The notes under the pieces were generated by a model, which saw only the letters and a program-made list of their open reading frames with translations, searched no databases and had not been told where the DNA came from. DNA of 64,000 nucleotides from Oscillibacter sp. (GTDB lineage Bacteria > Bacillota > Clostridia > Oscillospirales > Oscillospiraceae): the NCBI GenBank assembly GCA_014799925.1, contig JAAVHC010000073.1:1-64000 (forward strand), written 5' to 3'. Below, piece after piece: positions 39,380 to 48,513 of the stretch. How positions within the stretch are numbered: the stretch's first letter is position 1; each line of letters begins with the position of its first letter. A program made the position numbers and the translations under genes.

Positions 39380-39628
39380 TTACTGCGGGGCGACCTCCCG
39401 GTACATGGCCGCGGCATCGGCCTTTCCCACGTTTTCCGCCACGGCCACCACCTCCACGGTGAGCGTCCTCTGTCCGAACCGGATGGCGATGACGTCGCCC
39501 TCCTTCACCTCGCGGGAGGCCCTGGCCACCTTGCCGTTGACGGTAACTCTCTCGTTGTCGCAGGCCTCGTTGGCCACCGTCCGCCGCTTGATGAGGCGGG
39601 AAACCTTCAGATATTTATCCAGGCGCAT
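39380..39628 (-). CDS. rqcP: RqcP/YabO S4-domain ribosome-quality-control factor
   Basis: The 82-residue S4 protein starts MRLDKYLKVSRLIKRRTVANEACDNERVTVNGKVARASREVKEGDVIAIRFG, the RqcP/Hsp15 pattern. RqcP stabilises peptidyl-tRNA on the large subunit during alanine tailing by RqcH. The start at 39628 is preceded by AAGGAG. YlmH, a factor with an overlapping role, is encoded at 2671. Confidence 0.93.
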   Translation of the reverse strand: MRLDKYLKVSRLIKRRTVANEACDNERVTVNGKVARASREVKEGDVIAIRFGQRTLTVEVVAVAENVGKADAAAMYREVAPQ

Positions 39629-39690
39629 AAAAAACTCCTTCCCAGAAAAAGCGAGGGGCACGGCCAAGCGCCGCGCCCCTGGACAGTTCT

Positions 39691-39966
39691 TTACTTCGCG
39701 ACAACGTCCTTCAGGGCCTTGCCGGGCTTGAAGGCGGGAACCCTGGTGGCGGGGATCTGGATCTCCTCCTTGGTCTTGGGGTTGCGGCCAATGCGGGCCT
39801 CCCGCTTCTTCACCTCGAAGGTGCCGAAGCCCACCAGGCGGACCTCGTCGCCTTCCGCCAGAGCGGCAGTAATTGCGTCCAGGGCGGCGGTCACGGCGGC
39901 CTCAGAATCCTTCTTGGACAGCGCGGCCTTCTCCGCTACGGCATTGATCAGTTCAGACTTATTCAT
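39691..39966 (-). CDS. hup: HU-type DNA-binding protein
   Basis: The 91-residue protein is a typical [72 protein letters not shown]. It bends and packs DNA as a dimer. AAAGGAG lies before the ATG at 39966, and a promoter is at 40043-40071. It heads the rqcP-yabP-yabQ-divIC group. Confidence 0.97.
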   Translation of the reverse strand: MNKSELINAVAEKAALSKKDSEAAVTAALDAITAALAEGDEVRLVGFGTFEVKKREARIGRNPKTKEEIQIPATRVPAFKPGKALKDVVAK

Positions 39967-40042
39967 TGGGTAACTCCTTTTTTGTTTCTTTTCGTACAGT
40001 AACGTCCGCGGAACATCCCGCCGGCGCTGCGTCGCTTTACCT

Positions 40043-40071
40043 AATCTAACATACTTTTTCCGCAGTTGCAA
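40043..40071 (-). promoter_or_regulatory. Promoter of hup
   Basis: On the minus strand TTGCAA (40066-40071) and TAGATT (40043-40048) are 17 bp apart, about 80 bp before hup. Confidence 0.6.
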
Positions 40072-40187
40072 GGTTTTTATCCCAGAAACAAAGAATTTTC
40101 CCATAAAAAAACGCCTGAATTTCGTTTGTCCGCTCCTCAGACACAAAATCCGGCTCCAGGGCCCGCCGGTCCGCCCGCCGCCGGCGC

Positions 40188-41399
40188 TTACGGGACCTCC
40201 GCCATCACCTGCGCGATGGCTTCTCCCAGCAGCCGGGCGGAGAGCAGCGCCTCGTCCAGCGAGTTGCCCGCCGCCCCCATTTCCACCAGCAGCGCCCCCG
40301 GCGACACGTGCTGGTTGTACCGGGAGTTGCGCACGGAGATGGGCCGCATCAGGGTGGGGAAGCTGTCCGCCAGCTTCTGCTGGACCGCCGCCGCCAGCTT
40401 CAGGTTTTCCCGCCACTCCGGGTGCTCCAGCCCGCCCCCGTCGGTGCCGATGATAAACGACATCTGGGCGGCGTTCACGCCCGCCACATTGCTGACCACC
40501 TTGTATGGGCTGCCGTCCGCGTCGGAGATGGCGTCCCGGTGGACGTCCAGCACCAGCGAAATGGAGGGGTGCTCCTCCATGATCCGTTCCGCCGCCGTCA
40601 GGGACCGTCCATAGGCCCCGCTGTACTCCGGATAATCGTGGAGGGTATCGTCATGGACCACCCCGATCCCCGCGTCCTCCAGGGTCCTTGCCAGCTCGTC
40701 CCCCACCCGCACCACGTTGAACGCCGGGTCCGTGGTCCGGCAGTCGCCGCTGGACTCATACTCCTGTCCCGGCGGCATGGTGTAGGCCTCGCTGCCGTGG
40801 GTATGAAGGATCAGCACCTTGGGCCCCTCCTCCTCCGACAGCCTGGCGGCAAAGGACCCGTCAAACAGGCTCCGGTCAAAGCTGTTGTCGGACCGGTTGT
40901 TGATGTATACGTCCCCCGTCACCACGTATCCCTCCGGGGACGCGGGAGACAGGGTCCTGGCCTGTACGCCGTTGTCGGCGAACAGCAGCGGCGTCTCCGC
41001 CTCGCCCGGTTCCTCCGGAATGGGGACGGCAGGCTCCTCCGGCGTCCGCCGTTCCGTCTCCTGATCCTCATCCTCCGGCGGGACGGCGTCTCCACCGGTG
41101 TCGTCCTCTTCTTCCGTGCGCCACAGCTCCAATACCTCCTCCCGGCCGGAGAGCAGGAGAGGGCTCTGCCCGATGGCCATCGCGGCCCTGACCGGCAGCG
41201 CGCCTCCGCTCCATGCGCCCTCCAGCTGGCCCCGGAGCAGCCCCAGGGCCAGCCCGTTTTGCTCCTCCAGCGCCCGCCACGCGGAGGCAAGGTCCGTACT
41301 GGCGGCCGTGGCGGCTACCACGTAGATCACGGCTCCCGCGGCCAGCACGGCTGTCAGCCGCCGCGGCCACTGGGGCCTCGGCCTTCTTCTGATCGTCAC
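40188..41399 (-). CDS. spoIIP: Stage II sporulation protein P
   Basis: SpoIIP is the amidase and endopeptidase of the DMP complex that thins septal peptidoglycan for engulfment. The 403-residue protein has one membrane anchor (about residues 12-32), a variable acidic linker, and the SpoIIP domain: [44 protein letters not shown] and [20 protein letters not shown], with the metal-binding His and Glu. I prefer a GTG start at 41399, 9 bp after AAAGGGG; the ATG at 41408 abuts that site. No SpoIID or SpoIIM gene is in the window. Confidence 0.93.
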   Translation of the reverse strand: MTIRRRPRPQWPRRLTAVLAAGAVIYVVAATAASTDLASAWRALEEQNGLALGLLRGQLEGAWSGGALPVRAAMAIGQSPLLLSGREEVLELWRTEEEDDTGGDAVPPEDEDQETERRTPEEPAVPIPEEPGEAETPLLFADNGVQARTLSPASPEGYVVTGDVYINNRSDNSFDRSLFDGSFAARLSEEEGPKVLILHTHGSEAYTMPPGQEYESSGDCRTTDPAFNVVRVGDELARTLEDAGIGVVHDDTLHDYPEYSGAYGRSLTAAERIMEEHPSISLVLDVHRDAISDADGSPYKVVSNVAGVNAAQMSFIIGTDGGGLEHPEWRENLKLAAAVQQKLADSFPTLMRPISVRNSRYNQHVSPGALLVEMGAAGNSLDEALLSARLLGEAIAQVMAEVP

Positions 41400-41449
41400 G
41401 CGTCCCATCCCCTTTCTGCTTGTCCCAGCATATTCGGGGGTTGTCCAAA

Positions 41450-42865
41450 TTATGACCGCCGCCGATTCCACGCCTTTTTCAGCGCCGCCGCCAGCTCCGG
41501 GATCTCCTCGTCCTTCAGCGAGGCGTATCCCAGGATGACGCTGTTTTCCGGACACGCCTCTTTTTTCTCCATAAAGTACTCGCTCAGCCCCTTCACCCTG
41601 ACCCCCTGCTCCAGCGCCGCCGCGATCATCTCTCTCTCTCCCGGTCCTCCCGGCAGCTCCAGCAGCAGATGCAGACCCGTGTGCCGCCCGGTCAGGCGGA
41701 TGCTCTTTTTTCCAAACGCCTCCTCCAGCGCCGCCGCCAGCTTTTCCATCCTGACCTTGTATACGCCCCGCATCCTTGCCAGATGTCTGGTAAAATATCC
41801 GCCCTCCAGAAACAGCCTGAGCGTCTGCTGCTCAAACCGGCTCACCGTGTTGGAATAGCTTCCGAAGGCCGCCCGGTACGCGCCCAGCAGCGGCCTGGGC
41901 AGCACCATGCAGGCGATCCGGATGCTGGGGGCCAAGCTCTTGGAAAAGGTACACAGGTACACCACGGGACCGTCCGGCCCCGCCATACCCTGCAAACTGG
42001 GCAGGGGCCGCATGTCAAACCGGAATTCCGCGTCGTAGTCGTCCTCCAGGATGTACCGCCCCTCTTTTTCCGCCGCCCACCGCAGCAGCCGCGTCCGCCG
42101 GCCCAGCCGCATGGTCACGCCGGTGGGGAAGTGGTGGCTGGGGGTGACGTAGCACAGATTGGCCCCGCTGGCCTCCAGTCCCGCCAGGTCCAGCCCCTCG
42201 CCGTCAATGTCCACGCACCGGCAGGGGAGCCCGTTATTTTCCAGGATCATTCTGGGCCGGTCATATCCCGGATTTTCCACCGCCGCCGTGCTGCCCCCCA
42301 GAAGCTGGGCCAGCAGTCCCAGCAGGTACTCCACTCCCGCGCCCACCACGATCTGCTCCGGGGAGCACACCACGCCCCGGTAGGAGCGCAGATACTTCGT
42401 CAGCTCCCGGCGCAGCTCCGGGTCTCCCTGCCGGTGGCCGTGGCTGAGGAGGCCGCTGCCGTTGTACAGCAGCTCCTTCTGGATGCGCCCCCATGTGCGG
42501 AAGGGGAACAGGGCCGTGTCCACCGAACCGGTGGACAAGTCAAATCTGGCAGGAGGGGCAGGAGGGGGAGAACTCTCTTTCTCCGCCGCGGGAACCCCCG
42601 CCTGCGGGAGAATATCTGTATACTCCAGCACGAAAAACCCGCTTCTCGCCCTGGCCTCCAGATAGCCCTCCGCCACCAGCATCTGGTAGGCGGTGTCCAC
42701 CGTGTTCACCGCCACGGCCAGCTGGGAGGCCAGACTGCGCTTTCCCGGCAGGCGGTCGCCGCTTTTCAGCCGGCCGGAACGGATCTGCTCCGCCAGGCTG
42801 TCGTAGAGCTGCTGATACAGGGGCCTGGACGCGGCGGGATCCAGACAAACGGTCAATTCTATCAT
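41450..42865 (-). CDS. MocR/PdxR-type regulator (GntR helix-turn-helix fused to aminotransferase fold)
   Basis: From MIELTVCLDPAASRPLYQQLYDSLAEQIRSGRLKSGDRLPGKRSLASQL the 471-residue protein has a GntR winged helix (1-75), a linker, and a fold-type I aminotransferase domain with DYDAEFRF and the PLP lysine in CTFSKSLAPSIRIACMVLP. MocR proteins of the PdxR branch sense PLP and control vitamin B6 synthesis or uptake. The divergent neighbour is an ECF S component, which fits regulation of B6 uptake. The inverted repeat at 42902-42925 lies in the shared spacer. Confidence 0.9.
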   Translation of the reverse strand: MIELTVCLDPAASRPLYQQLYDSLAEQIRSGRLKSGDRLPGKRSLASQLAVAVNTVDTAYQMLVAEGYLEARARSGFFVLEYTDILPQAGVPAAEKESSPPPAPPARFDLSTGSVDTALFPFRTWGRIQKELLYNGSGLLSHGHRQGDPELRRELTKYLRSYRGVVCSPEQIVVGAGVEYLLGLLAQLLGGSTAAVENPGYDRPRMILENNGLPCRCVDIDGEGLDLAGLEASGANLCYVTPSHHFPTGVTMRLGRRTRLLRWAAEKEGRYILEDDYDAEFRFDMRPLPSLQGMAGPDGPVVYLCTFSKSLAPSIRIACMVLPRPLLGAYRAAFGSYSNTVSRFEQQTLRLFLEGGYFTRHLARMRGVYKVRMEKLAAALEEAFGKKSIRLTGRHTGLHLLLELPGGPGEREMIAAALEQGVRVKGLSEYFMEKKEACPENSVILGYASLKDEEIPELAAALKKAWNRRRS

Positions 42866-42901
42866 GTAGTTCCTCCAACTGATCCTATAAAAAATTTCTA
42901 T

Positions 42902-42937
42902 TCTGGCAGTTTCAATAGAGCCAGACAGCGGTATAAT
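42902..42937 (+). promoter_or_regulatory. Operator-like inverted repeat and promoter before the ECF gene
   Basis: TCTGGC at 42902-42907 and GCCAGA at 42920-42925 form an inverted repeat. It covers a possible -35 box TTTCAA (42910-42915), 16 bp before a perfect TATAAT (42932-42937) reading toward the ECF gene. It is a good candidate site for the divergently encoded MocR protein. Confidence 0.55.
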
Positions 42938-42967
42938 AACACCATCACCACTCCCCGTCAAGGCCTG

Positions 42968-43028
42968 GGCGGCCGGCCAAACTCGCTCCATACTGCGCAG
43001 AAGCTCCTGCTTTGCCGCACGGTAACGA
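42968..43028. repeat. Family C 61-bp repeat, copy 3
   Basis: It begins GGCGGCCGGCCAAACTCGCT and ends TTGCCGCACGGTAACGA, the same 61-bp length and ends as 7834-7894 and 9737-9797, with a more diverged centre. It lies in the leader of the ECF gene. Confidence 0.75.
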
Positions 43029-43085
43029 AACACCGACTGTCCACTAAAAATAGTCAAGGGGGAGCACGCAAGGGAGGAATCCATT

Positions 43086-43673
43086 ATGAACCAGAACAAG
43101 AACCACCAGGCGCTGTTGAAGCTGACGGCAACCGCCATGATGGCGGCTATCGTTTTTGTGAGCAACTTTCTTCGGATCACCATGCCGGTGCCAATCGGCG
43201 GCGTAACCGCTTTCACGCTGGCGAATATCGTGTGCGCGCTGTCCGGCATCCTGCTGGGGCCGTGGTACGGTTTTCTGGCCGCCGGACTGGGCAGCTTTTT
43301 CTATGATTTCACCAACCCCAATTACGCGGACGAGGCGCTCATCACCCTGTGTACAAAAGGGCTGTACGGACTGATCGCCGGACTGGTATTGTACTATGTG
43401 CTGAAATCCGCGAAGGAGAAGTACGGCGCGCAGCTGGCGGCGACGGCCTGCGCGGCTGTCGGATATATGATAAACTATTCCATTAAGGTCTATTTTTACA
43501 ACGGAATGGTCAAGGGCGGGTTTACAGAACCCATTCAGTGCTGGGCAGGCGTGGTGTCCCGGCTTCCCGCCACTGTTACCAACGGCGTGATCGCCATGGT
43601 TTTCGCCCCCATCCTGGGGGTGGCGCTGATGAAGGCCATGCGGGCGGCGCACCTGGAAAAGATGCTGGCGTAA
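43086..43673 (+). CDS. pdxU: ECF transporter S component, probably for vitamin B6
   Basis: The 195-residue membrane protein has about six helices and begins NHQALLKLTATAMMAAIVFVSNFLRITMPVPIGGVTAFTLANIVCALSGILLGPWYGFLAAGLGSFFYD, the usual S-component pattern with the A...A...F helix-1 motif that docks to the T component. Substrate is inferred as pyridoxine or pyridoxal from the facing MocR/PdxR gene. The energising A and T genes are absent from the window, as is normal for shared ECF modules. A clean terminator follows at 43763-43794. Confidence 0.82.
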   Translation: MNQNKNHQALLKLTATAMMAAIVFVSNFLRITMPVPIGGVTAFTLANIVCALSGILLGPWYGFLAAGLGSFFYDFTNPNYADEALITLCTKGLYGLIAGLVLYYVLKSAKEKYGAQLAATACAAVGYMINYSIKVYFYNGMVKGGFTEPIQCWAGVVSRLPATVTNGVIAMVFAPILGVALMKAMRAAHLEKMLA

Positions 43674-43762
43674 AAGACCATCGTATCAGAAGCCAATGCC
43701 CTTCGGAAAAGACCCCCAGCACGGCCCGACAGGCCGTGCGGCCGAATACAGACCAAAAAACC

Positions 43763-43794
43763 AGGGCGCGGAACTTACGTTCCGCGCCCTTTTG
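43763..43794 (+). terminator. Terminator behind the ECF gene
   Basis: AGGGCGCGGAAC and GTTCCGCGCCCT pair around TTAC, followed by TTTT. Confidence 0.85.
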
Positions 43795-43843
43795 GCAGAT
43801 TCAATGATAAAATTGCTTCCACAGGAGCAGGCACCCAAGATCA

Positions 43844-43909
43844 ATGGCCCATCGGGCAGGTAAAAAGTTTTTCTTTTGATACTTTTCTTTGTTCACAAAG
43901 AAAAGTATG
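43844..43909. repeat. 66-nt hairpin repeat behind jag, copy 1
   Basis: This segment, ATGGCCCATCGGGC then TAAAAAGTTTTTCTTTTGAT and the hairpin ATACTTTTCTTTG/CAAAGAAAAGTAT, matches 63117-63182; the last 49 bases appear identical. It lies 30 bp from the 3' end of the minus-strand jag gene, where it could act as a terminator. Confidence 0.85.
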
Positions 43910-43938
43910 TCTGCATGCCTCCCCGCTTCTTTCCCGCC

Positions 43939-44844
43939 TTACCGCGCGCCGCTCCTGTCATACGCCACGATGACCCGCCGGTTGGGGTCAGTCCCCATGG
44001 AGTAGGTGGTCACGCCCGGAACATCCTGAAGGGCGGTATGGATCACATGCCGCTCATAGGCGTTCATGGGCTCCAGGGTAACGTTCCGCTTATACTTGAC
44101 CACCTTGGCGGCCACCTTCTGGGCCAGGTGCTGGAGGCTCTGCTCCCGTTTCAGGCGGTAGTTCTCCGCGTCCACATGGATCCGGACGCGCTTCTCGCCG
44201 CCCTTGTTGACGGAGTAGTTGGTGAGCTGCTGGATGGCGTCCAGGGTCTCACCCCGCCGTCCGATGAGGTGACCCAGCTTCTCGCCCTCCAGGATGACCT
44301 TATAGCGTCCTTCCGGATCCAGATATACTTTTACCTGAGCGGCGCTGTCCATGTGCTCCAGCAGACCGGTGAGGAACGCCGTGATCTGCCTGGCCTTCTC
44401 ATCGTCGACGGGTTCGCCCAGGTCTGCGGGCTGCACCGGGGGCTGTTCCACGGGCGCGGGGGACTCCGCCGCCTGCCTCTGGGGCCGGTCGCGGCGTTCG
44501 TTTCTGGGCCGGACGGCTTTTTTCCTGTCGTTCCGTTCCGGGCGCTTTTCCTCCTGGGGCGCGGCGGCGGGAACGGCCTTTTCCGTCCTCTCCGCCTTCT
44601 TTTCCGCCCTTTCCACAGGCCTGGGAGCGGCGGGCTTTTCCTCCACGATTTTCACGGGCTCCTCCGGCACCTCATAGGTGACGCGCACCCTGGCGGGAGC
44701 CGCCCCGATGCCTAAAAATCCCTTTTTCGCCCGCTCCAGGATTTCCACGGACACCTCATCCCGGTCCATACCCAGCTGGGCCAGCGCGCTGGCGATGGCC
44801 TCGTCCTCGGTCTTGCCGGTGACGTCAATAAATTTCGTCGTCAT
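43939..44844 (-). CDS. khpB: Jag/KhpB RNA-binding protein
   Basis: The 301-residue protein has the Jag N-terminal domain (FIDVTGKTEDEAIASALAQLGMDRDEVSVEILERAKKGFLGIG), a charged Pro/Glu/Lys linker (about 55-140), a KH domain (VILEGEKLGHLIGRRGETLDAIQQL), and an R3H domain (VTLEPMNAYERHVIHTALQDVPGVTTYSMG). It binds RNA and influences envelope synthesis and division. It follows yidC by 9 bp, as in nearly all Firmicutes. Confidence 0.95.
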   Translation of the reverse strand: MTTKFIDVTGKTEDEAIASALAQLGMDRDEVSVEILERAKKGFLGIGAAPARVRVTYEVPEEPVKIVEEKPAAPRPVERAEKKAERTEKAVPAAAPQEEKRPERNDRKKAVRPRNERRDRPQRQAAESPAPVEQPPVQPADLGEPVDDEKARQITAFLTGLLEHMDSAAQVKVYLDPEGRYKVILEGEKLGHLIGRRGETLDAIQQLTNYSVNKGGEKRVRIHVDAENYRLKREQSLQHLAQKVAAKVVKYKRNVTLEPMNAYERHVIHTALQDVPGVTTYSMGTDPNRRVIVAYDRSGAR

Positions 44845-44853
44845 AGCGAGTAC

Positions 44854-45924
44854 TTACTCCTTCTCATCATATCGGTCCGCCTGATAGCTCCGTCCCCTGG
44901 CGTAGGGGCGTTCGCCCACCCGGCCGGCCTCGGTGGTGGGCGGTTTTTTCTCGCCGGAGGGCTGCTGCTTTTTGGGCTTGCGCGGCTCCTGCTCGCGCTG
45001 TTCGGCGGCGCGCTGCTTGGCCTCTTCCATGCGCAGCTTCCGCGCGGCGTCCCGCTTGGCGGCGCGCTCCTCCTCCTCGGCGTCCAGCTTCTTGGTGTAG
45101 AACTTGCCCATGAAGAACTCCTGGATCATGGCAAAGAAGCTGTTGAAGAACCAGTACACGCCCATAGCGGCGGGCATGGTGAAGCACCACCACAGGGAGA
45201 TAATGGGCATCATGACGTTCATCATCATCATGCTCCTCTGCTGTTCCTGAGACTGTCCGTTGCTCCTGCTGGTCACGATGGTGAACAGGAACTGAATGCC
45301 GGCGGCCAGGATGGGGATCAGCAGCAGGCCGATGAAGCCCCATTGAAATTTAAAGCCGCTGAAGGCGCTGCTGGGGATGGCGCTCAGGTCGACGCCCAGA
45401 AAATTGAAGTTGATGTTCATCAGGCCGTCCGCCGTATCCTTCAGGCTGTCCCAGTGACCGGAGACGAACTTGGCCAGGGATACCTGGAAATAGGCCGCGT
45501 TGCCGGAGGCGGCGTCATAGCCCAGGGCTTCGGCGGCGGCGCGGACCGTTCCCACGGCCTCGTCGCTGAGCCCCATGAAATGGGTCATGGGCCGGTAAAC
45601 GATCTGATACAAGGGCAGCAGGAGGAACATGGGGAGCAGGGACCACAGGCACCCGCTCATGGGGTTCACGCCCTCCTCCTGGTAGAGCTTGGCCAGCTCC
45701 TCCTGGTATTTCTGCTGGTTTTTCGCGTACTGCTTTTGCAGCTCCGCCTGCTTGTTGGACAGGCGGCCCATGCGGACCATGCTGCGCTTGGACTTCATCT
45801 GGAAAGGCAGAAGGATCAGCTTCAGAATCAGACTGAACAGGATGATGCCCACACCATAGGAGCCGGTGATGGTATACATCCAGCGCAGCAGGGCGGCAAA
45901 GGGTAAAGTAATCAGTTTGCCCAT
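44854..45924 (-). CDS. yidC: Membrane protein insertase YidC
   Basis: The 356-residue protein from MGKLITLPFAALLRWMYTITG inserts membrane proteins with or without SecYEG. It has the YidC/Oxa1 core with IILFSLILKLILLPFQMKSKRSMVRM, VNPMSGCLWSLLPMFLLLPLYQIVYRP and LWWCFTMPAAMGVYWFFNSFFAMIQEF. A long charged cytoplasmic C-terminus follows. It lacks the Cys of a lipoprotein signal. The start at 45924 is preceded by GGAGG. An extra loop of about 80 residues (around 125-205) separates helices 2 and 3, longer than in Bacillus SpoIIIJ. Confidence 0.95.
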   Translation of the reverse strand: MGKLITLPFAALLRWMYTITGSYGVGIILFSLILKLILLPFQMKSKRSMVRMGRLSNKQAELQKQYAKNQQKYQEELAKLYQEEGVNPMSGCLWSLLPMFLLLPLYQIVYRPMTHFMGLSDEAVGTVRAAAEALGYDAASGNAAYFQVSLAKFVSGHWDSLKDTADGLMNINFNFLGVDLSAIPSSAFSGFKFQWGFIGLLLIPILAAGIQFLFTIVTSRSNGQSQEQQRSMMMMNVMMPIISLWWCFTMPAAMGVYWFFNSFFAMIQEFFMGKFYTKKLDAEEEERAAKRDAARKLRMEEAKQRAAEQREQEPRKPKKQQPSGEKKPPTTEAGRVGERPYARGRSYQADRYDEKE

Positions 45925-45957
45925 TGACGGTATTTCCTCCAAGTAGAATCATTGCGC

Positions 45958-46173
45958 TCAGGGTACTGGATCGTACATGTCCCCTTTATAAAAGGGGTGG
46001 CATCGCAAAAACCGCTTCAGGGCCAGCCAGCTTCCCCTGGCCGCGCCATACTTCTCGATGGCCTGGACGGCGTACTGGGAGCAGGTGGGGATAAAGCGGC
46101 ACCGGGGCGGCAATCCCGGCGAGATACGCCTCTGATAAAACCGGATCGCGCCAAGCAGGAGCCGCCGGATCAT
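45958..46173 (-). CDS. yidD: Membrane protein insertion efficiency factor YidD
   Basis: The 71-residue protein contains the family hallmarks [52 protein letters not shown] and a short GDMYDPVP tail. It is amphipathic and assists YidC-dependent insertion. Its ATG overlaps the rnpA stop (ATGA). Confidence 0.96.
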   Translation of the reverse strand: MIRRLLLGAIRFYQRRISPGLPPRCRFIPTCSQYAVQAIEKYGAARGSWLALKRFLRCHPFYKGDMYDPVP

Positions 46174-46517
46174 GTCCGGTTCTCCCTGACCAGCTCCAGC
46201 TGGCCGCAGGCCCTGTAGAAGGCGGCGGTGAGCTTCTGATAGGGTCCGTTCACGGCCCGGCTCCGGGCCACCAGGATGACGTCGTACCCCTGCTTCATCT
46301 CCGGCTGGGCCAGGCGGTAAACCTCTCTCAGCCGTCTCCGGGCCCGGTTGCGCACCACGGCCCCGCCCAGCTTCGTGCTGACGGTGACGCCCAGCCGGTT
46401 ATGGCCGCGGCCGTTGGGGCGGCAGTAAAGCACCAGAAAGGGGGTCACCGCGGAGCGGCCCCTGCTGTAAATCCGGCGGAAGGTACGATTTTCCTTGATG
46501 GTAACAGTTTCTTTCAT
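46170..46517 (-). CDS. rnpA: Ribonuclease P protein component
   Basis: From [22 protein letters not shown] the 115-residue basic protein has [26 protein letters not shown], the RNR motif that contacts RNase P RNA, and [12 protein letters not shown]. It works with the RNA subunit in tRNA 5' maturation. A frame of nine more codons lies upstream without a better ribosome site. Confidence 0.96.
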   Translation of the reverse strand: MKETVTIKENRTFRRIYSRGRSAVTPFLVLYCRPNGRGHNRLGVTVSTKLGGAVVRNRARRRLREVYRLAQPEMKQGYDVILVARSRAVNGPYQKLTAAFYRACGQLELVRENRT

Positions 46518-46669
46518 CAGCGCATTACCCGTAAGGACGGCCATCTAAACGCTTCGCGCTTAAACGACCGTCCCTTTCTGATCTATCTTATTCGCGATGC
46601 TGCAAGCTCCGCCTTACCGTCCGGAGGACGGTATGCCTACGGCCGCGAAGGGCGGCCCGCCGGCGAACC

Positions 46670-46804
46670 TCAGTGGGTCAGGCGGGCGCGGCCCTTGGCG
46701 CGGCGGCGGGCGAGCACCTTACGGCCGTTAGCGGTACGCATCCGCTTGCGGAAGCCGTGCTCCTTGGAGCGCTGGCGCTTTTTGGGCTGATAGGTACGGA
46801 ACAT
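46670..46804 (-). CDS. rpmH: 50S ribosomal protein L34
   Basis: This 44-residue gene is read on the minus strand as [20 protein letters not shown], then [20 protein letters not shown], then RLTH. Length and sequence are typical of L34. AGGAGG lies 9 bp before the ATG at 46804; an ATG two codons earlier is too close to that site. It diverges from dnaA across 398 bp, the classical origin arrangement. Confidence 0.97.
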   Translation of the reverse strand: MFRTYQPKKRQRSKEHGFRKRMRTANGRKVLARRRAKGRARLTH

Positions 46805-47202
46805 TTGCATACACCTCCTAGTTCTGTTTTTGCTGAGGGACCGGAGCCCCTCTACTCGACGGCGGGGAAAAGGATTCCCTCCGCAGTTGAAAAAAGGATA
46901 AAATCCGCTGTCTCATGACAAGCATCAGTTATTATACATAAAAAAGGAAAGGCTGTCAACCAAAAAATCCTGATTACCTGCGATTTGTTCCATTTTGAGC
47001 GGGTTATTCCCGGCGGAATTCCGTCCGCCGCCGCCCTGTCCCGGCGTCTGAAAATATTCTTTCTATATTATATATAAGTGTCTGTTGCAATCCCACCCAC
47101 TTTTTGATATAATAATCCAGATATACCCTGCCCACAAAAAGGGAAACCAACCGCGAGAGAAAGAGAGAAGGAACCAAGAGAAGAAAGAAAGGGAGAGCTT
47201 CT
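46805..47202. other. Spacer between rpmH and dnaA
   Basis: The part next to rpmH (46820-46960) should hold its promoter; TTGACA (47 bp scale) words such as TGTCAA at 46954 appear on the minus strand. The part next to dnaA holds the dnaA promoter. A GC-rich block CCGGCGGAATTCCGTCCGCC lies at 47009-47030 and an A/T-rich run at 47050-47080. I see no clear TTATCCACA box here, unlike the dnaA-dnaN gap. Confidence 0.5.
47085..47113 (+). promoter_or_regulatory. Promoter of dnaA
   Basis: TTGCAA at 47085-47090 and TATAAT at 47108-47113 are 17 bp apart, about 90 bp before the dnaA start. Confidence 0.75.
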
Positions 47203-48513
47203 ATGCAATCTGTTTCCGACATCTGGTCCATGATCCTGGACCGGCTTCGGGAGGACCTGTCAGAAACGACCATCAAGACCTGGTTCAATGAAACCACCGT
47301 CGTCGCTCTGGAAGGAAACGAACTGGTCCTCCACTGTCCCAACGCCTTCAAGCGCGCCACCATTCAGGACCGCTTTCTGCCCAATATCGAGGCGGGGCTG
47401 AAGGACATTTTCTCCTCCGACATCACCGTCCGGCTTCTGGACGACGAGGCGCTGCGCCAACGGGAGAACCACGAGGAGCAGAAGCCCTCTTCCATTATGG
47501 ACAGCGGCGAGTTCACCTTCGACACCTTTGTCGTGGGTCCCTCCAACCAGCTGGCCTGCTCCGCCGCCCGGTCCGTAGCCGACGCGCCTGGCATGAACTA
47601 CAACCCCCTCTTTATCTACGGCAGCTCCGGTCTGGGCAAGACCCATCTGCTCTACGCCATTGCCCACGTCATCCGGCAGCGGACCCCATCCGCCAGGATT
47701 ATTTACATCAAGGGCGACGATTTCATCAACGACTTTATCGAATCCGTCCGCTCCGGCAAAGCCGGCGACTTCCGCACCAAGTACCGGGAGGCCGACCTGA
47801 TGCTGGTGGACGACATTCAGTTCGTGGCCGGCAAGGTGGAGACCCAGAACGAGTTTTTCCACACCTTCAACACCCTCTATGAGAGCAAGAAGCAGATCGT
47901 CCTGACCTCCGACCGTCCCCCCCAGGAGATGGCCCTGCTGGATGACCGGCTCCGCACCCGCTTTGAGTGGGGCCTCATGGCCGACGTACAGCAGCCCGTC
48001 CTGGAAACCCGCGTCGCCATCGTAAAAAACAAGGCGGCCAACCTCGGCCTGATCCTGGACGACTCCATCGCCAACTACATCGCCAACAAGATCACCTCCA
48101 ACGTCCGGCAGCTGGAGGGCACCGTTCACAAGATCAAGGCCTTTCACGACCTCAATATTCCAATCGACCAGTCCGCCGTGGACCGCGCCATCCAGGACAT
48201 GATCCGCTCCAACGAGTTCACCATCACGCCGGACAACATCATCAAGGAGGTCTGCCGCTACTTCCGGGTAGAGGAGGACCAGATCCGGGGTCCCTCCCGC
48301 AGCCGGGACATTCTCAACGCCCGCCAGATCGCCATGTATCTGATCCGGCGCATGACCAGCCTGTCTCTGGATGAAACAGGCAAGCTCTTCGGAGGACGCG
48401 ACCATTCCACCACTCTGAACGGCGTCACCAAGGTAGAAAACCGCATGAAAAAGGACCACACCTTCGCGGAGACGGTCAAGGCCATCATCACAAACATCAA
48501 CGCCACAAAATAG
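47203..48513 (+). CDS. dnaA: Chromosomal replication initiator DnaA
   Basis: The 436-residue protein has all four domains: N-terminal helicase-loading domain (SDIWSMILDRLREDLSETTIKTWFNETT), a short linker, the AAA+ domain with Walker A GSSGLGKTHLL and Walker B LMLVDDIQFVAGK, and the C-terminal DNA-binding domain with LSLDETGKLFGGRDHSTTLNGV. It opens the origin by binding the boxes found directly downstream. Purine-rich sequence precedes the ATG. Confidence 0.98.
   Translation: MQSVSDIWSMILDRLREDLSETTIKTWFNETTVVALEGNELVLHCPNAFKRATIQDRFLPNIEAGLKDIFSSDITVRLLDDEALRQRENHEEQKPSSIMDSGEFTFDTFVVGPSNQLACSAARSVADAPGMNYNPLFIYGSSGLGKTHLLYAIAHVIRQRTPSARIIYIKGDDFINDFIESVRSGKAGDFRTKYREADLMLVDDIQFVAGKVETQNEFFHTFNTLYESKKQIVLTSDRPPQEMALLDDRLRTRFEWGLMADVQQPVLETRVAIVKNKAANLGLILDDSIANYIANKITSNVRQLEGTVHKIKAFHDLNIPIDQSAVDRAIQDMIRSNEFTITPDNIIKEVCRYFRVEEDQIRGPSRSRDILNARQIAMYLIRRMTSLSLDETGKLFGGRDHSTTLNGVTKVENRMKKDHTFAETVKAIITNINATK

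Noticed and set aside
46558..46669. Small genes between rnpA and rpmH
   Set aside because: The 112-bp stretch has only a CCGTCC/GGACGG hairpin and GC-rich repeats, with no frame preceded by a ribosome site.
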